A DNA stretch of 18,308 nucleotides from Anaerolineales bacterium. GTDB lineage: Bacteria > Chloroflexota > Anaerolineae > Anaerolineales > UBA4823. The notes under the pieces are model-generated. The model searched no databases. It saw only the letters and a list, made by a program, of their open reading frames with translations, and was not told the origin of the DNA. The DNA is taken from positions 1 to 18,308 of the forward strand of contig JALHTN010000597.1 in NCBI GenBank assembly GCA_022865865.1, written 5' to 3'. The position numbers were made by a program, and so were the translations under genes. Positions 14,295 to 18,308 of the stretch are shown in pieces. The first letter of the stretch is position 1. Each line of letters starts with the position of its first letter.

Positions 14295-14891
14295 CTAGTT
14301 AATTGAATCCCCTTCATTAAGCGCCGCAGAATAAATTGGAGTATATTCAGCGCCATCAGGCTTTAAATCACTGCGATATAAGAAAACAGTTCTTACACGT
14401 GTGGCTCCCAAGAATCCAACCTTATAATTTTCCAAAATTTCCGCAATTACATGCACATCCTGCGCAGAGGCATTACGTGATACTCGCCCAAAAGTAAGGT
14501 GAGCAGAAAATGGACGGTGTTCTCTTGAATAACCCAATCGTGCTGTTTCAATTTCAATATTGCGCTGCAAAGTTATTAGCTCTTGAGGTACTTCCATACC
14601 GACCCAAACGACGCGGGGTATTTGTGGTTTAGGGAAGACTCCAATACCACCAACACTAATATCACACTCATGATGACTAGAAACCACTTTACCCAGAATA
14701 TCCTTCAATATTTCGAGATTCGCAGTGGATACATTCCCCAGAAATTTGAGCGTCAAATGAATATTTTCAGTTGGTACCCATCTGATTGGAACAGCATCCA
14801 TGCGCTTTCTAAGATCGAGCGAAATTTGTTCGATCCGCTCAAGAATATCCGGGGATAAATTTACTGCGATAAAAGCGCGGATAACTTCCAT
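14295..14891 (-). CDS. thpR: RNA 2',3'-cyclic phosphodiesterase (2H family)
   Basis: A 198-residue 2H phosphoesterase of the ThpR/LigT type. The two signature His motifs are present: HLTL at residues 45-48 (with LKFLG after it) and HLTF at 131-134 (with GRV after it), about 86 residues apart as expected. The N-terminal MEVIRAFIAVNLSP is typical, and the length is normal. The enzyme opens 2',3'-cyclic phosphates at RNA ends; it was first described by its 2'-5' RNA ligase activity. The gene's ATG overlaps the TAA stop of the response regulator gene by one base (TAATG), which suggests translational coupling, and rsfS begins 23 bp downstream. Confidence 0.92.
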   Translation of the reverse strand: MEVIRAFIAVNLSPDILERIEQISLDLRKRMDAVPIRWVPTENIHLTLKFLGNVSTANLEILKDILGKVVSSHHECDISVGGIGVFPKPQIPRVVWVGMEVPQELITLQRNIEIETARLGYSREHRPFSAHLTFGRVSRNASAQDVHVIAEILENYKVGFLGATRVRTVFLYRSDLKPDGAEYTPIYSAALNEGDSIN

Positions 14892-15358
14892 TAATTTGGT
14901 CCCTTATCAGCTTCAGACTGGGAGACAGCTTCATCAATAGCAAATCTCAAATCTGAGAAGGATACCGGTTTGGTTAAATAAGCAGTCGCACCAGCTTTCA
15001 AACCCGCTTCTATATCCTCCGGCATTGTTTTCGCTGAAACAATGATCACTGGAAGTTCGGCTAAGCTTGGTTGCGCTTTGATGTAATGTAGAACTTCCAA
15101 TCCAGATAAATCCGGCATCATCAGATCAAGAACCACGGCGTTTGGTTTTTGGTCAACAAGTTGAGCCACCGCAGAAAGTCCACCAAAATGCTTGACAACA
15201 TCATATCCACTGATGCGCATCATCTCAGCATACATTTCAGCTGTATCCGGTTCATCTTCAATAATTACGATCTTCAATGAATTTACATCCATGTTCAATG
15301 CATCTTGAATTTGATCTGAAACCCGCTGGGAAATCTTACTTGATGAAAAACATAGCAT
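14891..15358 (-). CDS. receiver-only response regulator
   Basis: A CheY-like receiver domain without an output domain. Acidic pocket Glu34-Asp35 (VIIEDEPD), phosphoacceptor Asp78 (VVLDLMMPDLSG), Ser108 (VIIVSAKT) and Lys130 (LTKP) are all present, so it should be phosphorylatable. A helical stretch (residues 8-22) precedes the domain if the ATG at 15358 is used; a second ATG at 15292 would start right before the domain (MDVNSLKIVIIEDEP). Neither has a strong ribosome binding site. The long C-terminal end (SQSEADKGPN) is polar. No histidine kinase lies in the window, so the partner is unknown. It follows the YqeC-MocA fusion gene by 43 bp and overlaps thpR by one base. Confidence 0.86.
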   Translation of the reverse strand: MLCFSSSKISQRVSDQIQDALNMDVNSLKIVIIEDEPDTAEMYAEMMRISGYDVVKHFGGLSAVAQLVDQKPNAVVLDLMMPDLSGLEVLHYIKAQPSLAELPVIIVSAKTMPEDIEAGLKAGATAYLTKPVSFSDLRFAIDEAVSQSEADKGPN

Positions 15359-15401
15359 AAGTTTAACATTAATTCAAGGGATATGGGCAATCTGCATTGG
15401 T

Positions 15402-16775
15402 TTAGGTAGTCTCTGACCGTAGACTTTGATAATCATCATCTGTATCGATATCCATCAAGACTGCTGGATCATGCCATTCTATCCAGGAAATCGGGTAGCG
15501 GGAAAAAAGCTCCCGACCTCCTGTATCACCTTGAATTGAATAAAAATCACCAAATGTAATTCGATCGAAAAGGACTGGATTGCCTCGTTTTCGATCCACC
15601 ATTGGGGCAATAATTGGTGCTAATGTTGTGGCATGTCTCTCAATCATCGAGCGGATCAAAGATCGTGAAACATTTGGTTGGTCCGCTAACAAAAAGATTG
15701 CTGCCCCAATATTATCGGGAATGGCGGATAAACCCGCTTGAATTGAGGTACTTTGCCCTAATTCCCAATTTGGATTGACAACGATTTCAACTGGGAGATC
15801 AGCCAATTCGGCTCGTACCTGTTCGCCGGTAGCGCCAATCACAACCATGACCTTCTCTAAGCCAGCACCAAGTACATTTGATGCGACATGGCGGATGAGA
15901 GATTTTCCCTGCCAGGGTAACAGCTGCTTTGGTCTGCCCATCCGATGTGAGCCGCCAGCTGCCAAAATGATCCCAACTACCGGTTCGTGAACCGCAAATA
16001 TTCCATTTCCCGCCGTTGACCCATCCAAAAGATCTGCCTGGCCTGGGTTTTCGATCATATTCAGCAAAGAAGCGACAATCGCTGAATCATAATAAGGAAT
16101 CAACGCTTGAGCTAAACGATATCCCTGCGCCTGGAGCTGTTCATTATCTGCTTGATTAAGTACGCACACCCGGCGAGCTCCCTCGGGGATACCTTTTAAT
16201 CCACCCATTTGGTCGCTTAAAACCCGGATTATCGCCTGTGGTGAAATCTCTTCCCCCAAATCTAATCCCCCAAGTTCTGCGTATCGATTTGGCCGATGAA
16301 CATATTGGGCAGATAATGGTTTTCCTAAAGCTGAGAGTCCTGCAACTACTACTACGTGATCGACAAAAGATGGAATCACCGGTTCATGTGGTGCCGGAGC
16401 TTTCAATGCCCGCTGTCGTGAGCCATCCGCTTCGATAAGCAAGTTTATTCCACGTTTATTGGTGAATTGATAAATCTCTGCCAACAAGCGACCCGATACA
16501 CCTGAAACCCGTTCATTCTCAACCTCCTCCCCAATGATGAGGACTATTCCAGGCTTAATTATGTCGGTTAATCCCTGGATATTTGGGATGTCAGCTGAGT
16601 AAACGATTTGTTCCGCGAATCCGAGCTGGTCCTTACTGAAATGAGTAGTTGTTGTAACGATAACTGGAGCAGCTAACTGCCGGGCGAGGGCGAATATTGC
16701 AGATGTTTTTCCACCTGAACCGCTGAATGCAATGCTCTCGCCTGGTTGAATTCGAAGGGCATGTCTTAATTGCAT
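15402..16775 (-). CDS. YqeC-MocA fusion: selenium-dependent hydroxylase accessory protein joined to molybdenum cofactor cytidylyltransferase
   Basis: A 457-residue fused protein. Residues 1-250 match YqeC, found with selenium-dependent molybdenum hydroxylases: a nucleotide-binding loop FSGSGGKTS (17-25), EADGSR (115-120) and APAPHEPVIP (126-135). Residues 267-457 are a complete MocA domain, which transfers CMP to molybdopterin to give the cytosine dinucleotide cofactor: ILAAGGSHRMGRPKQLLPW (270-288), LLADQP (362-367), RKRGNPVLF (395-403), GDTGGRELF (416-424) and MDIDTDDDY (441-449). The join, about residues 250-266, has no stop and is a short linker. I chose the ATG at 16775, since the frame upstream runs into yqeB and its 36 residues resemble neither family. 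The gene starts 11 bp after the yqeB stop, so both are one operon with the hydroxylase. Each half seems complete, with no missing key residue. Confidence 0.9.
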   Translation of the reverse strand: MQLRHALRIQPGESIAFSGSGGKTSAIFALARQLAAPVIVTTTTHFSKDQLGFAEQIVYSADIPNIQGLTDIIKPGIVLIIGEEVENERVSGVSGRLLAEIYQFTNKRGINLLIEADGSRQRALKAPAPHEPVIPSFVDHVVVVAGLSALGKPLSAQYVHRPNRYAELGGLDLGEEISPQAIIRVLSDQMGGLKGIPEGARRVCVLNQADNEQLQAQGYRLAQALIPYYDSAIVASLLNMIENPGQADLLDGSTAGNGIFAVHEPVVGIILAAGGSHRMGRPKQLLPWQGKSLIRHVASNVLGAGLEKVMVVIGATGEQVRAELADLPVEIVVNPNWELGQSTSIQAGLSAIPDNIGAAIFLLADQPNVSRSLIRSMIERHATTLAPIIAPMVDRKRGNPVLFDRITFGDFYSIQGDTGGRELFSRYPISWIEWHDPAVLMDIDTDDDYQSLRSETT

Positions 16776-16786
16776 AATGCTGAGAA

Positions 16787-17653
16787 TTACTTCTTGAGTT
16801 CCAAACCCTGAGATTTTATTGAAAGGATTGCTTCTAAAACACCACCTGCAATAGCTAGAGATTTGTCTGATACGAACCTGCAATATGCGGGGTCATCCCT
16901 TGGATCTAGATCACCAATTTTGAATCCTTCACTTACATGTATTCCGGAATGGAGTAGACCGCGCAGAACTCCCTTGAAGGCGGCTCGAATTTCCAGACCA
17001 TTAACCTCGCCAATTAAATCTCCCGGATCCAAACGTTCACAAATTTCCCTTTCAGAACGAAAAACTCCTTCCCCAGGTGACCGCAGCACGCGATCGCGAT
17101 ATTGATCTCCAAATCCTTCTGGAACGCCGGTATTCGATAAAGCACTCCCTTCCCAAATAACCCGGCCTAAATAATGCCCCCGATTTGTCTCCACGATCGC
17201 ATCACAATTTTCCCCAACCACAAATCCAGGTCCTAATCCGATCATAAATGGAGCTGATCCAATATTGAGGTATGGGGGATTTTTGGTCATGCGGGCATCG
17301 ACCAAGGTAGATAAATCCAATCGTGCTTTTAATAAATCGGGGATTATGTGACATTCCGGATCAATTAATACCGGTATCACACCCTCATTCCATGTCGATT
17401 TTATGAGACCAATCGTATCGACGAGACGAGCTGTGACTCCCTCAACTTGTGTGATATTTGTGTAAACTGCTTCAGCGAATGAAACCGATCGACGAATGAC
17501 CAGGGGTTGATTTAATTCTGTGATCACCACCCGCATTCCAGCCCGGTGTAATCGTAATGCTACACCACTTGCTAAGTCTCCCCCTCCTCGAATTAAAATT
17601 ATTTGACGTTTATTCATACTATTTGAGTCGAATTTATTCGATACTGAAATCAT
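16787..17653 (-). CDS. yqeB: YqeB, selenium-dependent molybdenum hydroxylase system protein
   Basis: A 288-residue protein of the YqeB family (EF2563 type), found almost only next to selenium-dependent molybdenum hydroxylases. The N-terminal Rossmann-like loop is RGGGDLASG (22-30), then ITELNQPLVIRRSVSFAEAVY (44-64), and GLGPGFVVGENCDAIVETNR followed by GHYLGRVIWEG, all family hallmarks. The exact reaction is unknown; a role in placing selenium at the molybdenum site has been proposed. An AGGAAAGGG stretch upstream supports the ATG at 17653, with a rather long spacing of about 12 nt; the ATG 36 bp further in, at 17617, is nearer to the family's usual start but has no ribosome binding site. 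The gene lies 61 bp after the hydroxylase subunit and 11 bp before the YqeC-MocA fusion. Confidence 0.9.
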   Translation of the reverse strand: MISVSNKFDSNSMNKRQIILIRGGGDLASGVALRLHRAGMRVVITELNQPLVIRRSVSFAEAVYTNITQVEGVTARLVDTIGLIKSTWNEGVIPVLIDPECHIIPDLLKARLDLSTLVDARMTKNPPYLNIGSAPFMIGLGPGFVVGENCDAIVETNRGHYLGRVIWEGSALSNTGVPEGFGDQYRDRVLRSPGEGVFRSEREICERLDPGDLIGEVNGLEIRAAFKGVLRGLLHSGIHVSEGFKIGDLDPRDDPAYCRFVSDKSLAIAGGVLEAILSIKSQGLELKK

Positions 17654-17714
17654 CAGTTCTTAGATTCCCTTTCCTATCCATAATCCCAAGAACCAATGAG
17701 TTTAAAGAGCAGGA

Positions 17715-18308
17715 CTACAATTTCCCTAATCCACGCAGCACACTTTCTGGTGTCAGGGGGAATTCATTAAACCAAACACCGGTTGCATCATGAACTGCCG
17801 CTATTAACGCCGGTGCCAATGGTAAGAATGGCATCTCAGCCATACCACGTGCCCCAAAAGGTCCTCTGGGATCTGGATATTCAAGTATGAGTGACTTCAC
17901 CCGAGATGGAATATCCAATACGGTCGGGATTAGGTATGTAGATAAATGTGGCGTTTGCACGTAACCATTTTCTTGGCGAAAGTCTTCCAGAATTGCATAA
18001 CCTGCAGCCTGAACAACCGCTCCTTCAATCTGCCCGACGATTTGTTGAGGATTGATTGCCTTTCCCACATCATCAGCAGAGATCACATCTAATATTTTGA
18101 TATGCCCGGTTTCGGTATCGACCTGGACATCCACTGCCTGGGCTACATACCCATAAGAGTAATTCGGCTCGCAATAACCCGTTTCAGGGTCAAGAGGCGT
18201 CGTTTTGGGGGGTATGTATTGAAACCTACCGATCGCTGGACGATCCTCTTCAATCCACTTCTGAAGGGCGAGTTCTGCAGCTCCCCGAATAGAATTCCCA
18301 GCCACGAA
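17715..18308 (-). CDS. xanthine dehydrogenase/aldehyde oxidase-type molybdopterin-binding large subunit, 5' end cut by window edge
   Basis: The last 197 residues of a molybdenum hydroxylase large subunit; the beginning lies beyond the right edge. Visible features of the family are YGYVAQAVDVQVDTETG, the ISADDVGKAINPQQIVGQIEG block, GAVVQAAGYAILEDF, and GPFGARGMAEMPFLP near the end, where the Glu of GMAEMP matches the catalytic Glu next to the molybdenum. The closing HDATGVWFNEFPLTPESVL is usual. Such enzymes hydroxylate purines, nicotinate or aldehydes using water as oxygen source. Because yqeB, yqeC and mocA follow directly, this one is probably of the selenium-dependent kind. Substrate cannot be told from this fragment. 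The small FeS and FAD subunits, if present, would lie further right. Confidence 0.93.
   Translation of the reverse strand, partial: FVAGNSIRGAAELALQKWIEEDRPAIGRFQYIPPKTTPLDPETGYCEPNYSYGYVAQAVDVQVDTETGHIKILDVISADDVGKAINPQQIVGQIEGAVVQAAGYAILEDFRQENGYVQTPHLSTYLIPTVLDIPSRVKSLILEYPDPRGPFGARGMAEMPFLPLAPALIAAVHDATGVWFNEFPLTPESVLRGLGKL

Noticed and set aside
16776..16883. Upstream extension of the YqeC-MocA frame into yqeB
   Set aside because: The added 36 residues overlap yqeB coding sequence and do not match YqeC N-termini; the ATG at 16775 fits the family.
1..18308. Search for CRISPR arrays, tRNA or rRNA genes, transposases, integrases and toxin-antitoxin pairs
   Set aside because: No repeat-spacer pattern, clover-leaf signature, transposase motif or small paired genes were seen on either strand by reading.

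Overview
The window most likely comes from a member of the Chloroflexota, probably class Anaerolineae. This is inferred from several things seen together: long Pro/Thr spacers joining a membrane helix to an extracytoplasmic domain in several proteins, YkuD-type L,D-transpeptidases with HGTYWHN motifs, a LipM-type octanoyltransferase, a DUF503 protein and moderate G+C. No 16S or other universal phylogenetic marker is present except the small protein RsfS, so the placement is only fairly sure. I see no mobile element, CRISPR array, tRNA or rRNA.

Layout. (1) 1-1050, minus strand: a flavin reductase-like protein followed 19 bp later by an AMMECR1-domain protein (AmmeMemoRadiSam protein A) cut off by the left edge. 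(2) 1320-4660, plus strand: a tightly packed cell-envelope operon of a membrane-anchored N-acetylmuramoyl-L-alanine amidase, a TPR-membrane helix-Pro/Thr linker-L,D-transpeptidase, a Tat-type L,D-transpeptidase and a small acidic unknown protein. It is closed by a strong, probably bidirectional hairpin terminator at 4691-4733. (3) 4756-6051, minus strand: a sugar-type ABC substrate-binding lipoprotein with no permease or ATPase beside it and with no ATG, GTG or TTG able to give a full signal peptide. (4) 6052-6450: a 399-bp divergent intergenic region with inverted repeats. (5) 6451-13761, plus strand: a DapA/NAL-family aldolase, a 798-residue anchored protein of unknown function, LipM-like octanoyltransferase, DUF503 protein, a divergent CstA-family carrier and an SDR protein lacking the catalytic Tyr and Lys. 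(6) 13927-18308, minus strand: reading in the direction of transcription, the C-terminal part of a xanthine dehydrogenase-type molybdenum hydroxylase large subunit, YqeB, a YqeC-MocA fusion, a receiver-only response regulator, RNA 2',3'-cyclic phosphodiesterase ThpR and ribosomal silencing factor RsfS.

How the genes work together. The right end is a selenium-dependent molybdenum hydroxylase module: the hydroxylase subunit is followed by YqeB and YqeC, which are associated with selenium-dependent maturation, and by MocA, which makes the cytosine-dinucleotide form of the molybdenum cofactor. Fusion of YqeC and MocA in one chain is the most informative arrangement in the window. The 1320-4660 operon looks like a peptidoglycan hydrolysis and 3-3 crosslinking unit. 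The middle plus-strand stretch looks like a mixed metabolic and membrane run without an obvious single pathway.

No clear-cut new defence or mobile system is visible. The points most worth checking are the YqeC-MocA fusion, the paired L,D-transpeptidases (one with cytoplasmic TPRs), two genes that appear to need non-standard start codons (ATT and CTG), the catalytically degenerate SDR, the divergent CstA, and the large anchored unknown protein.
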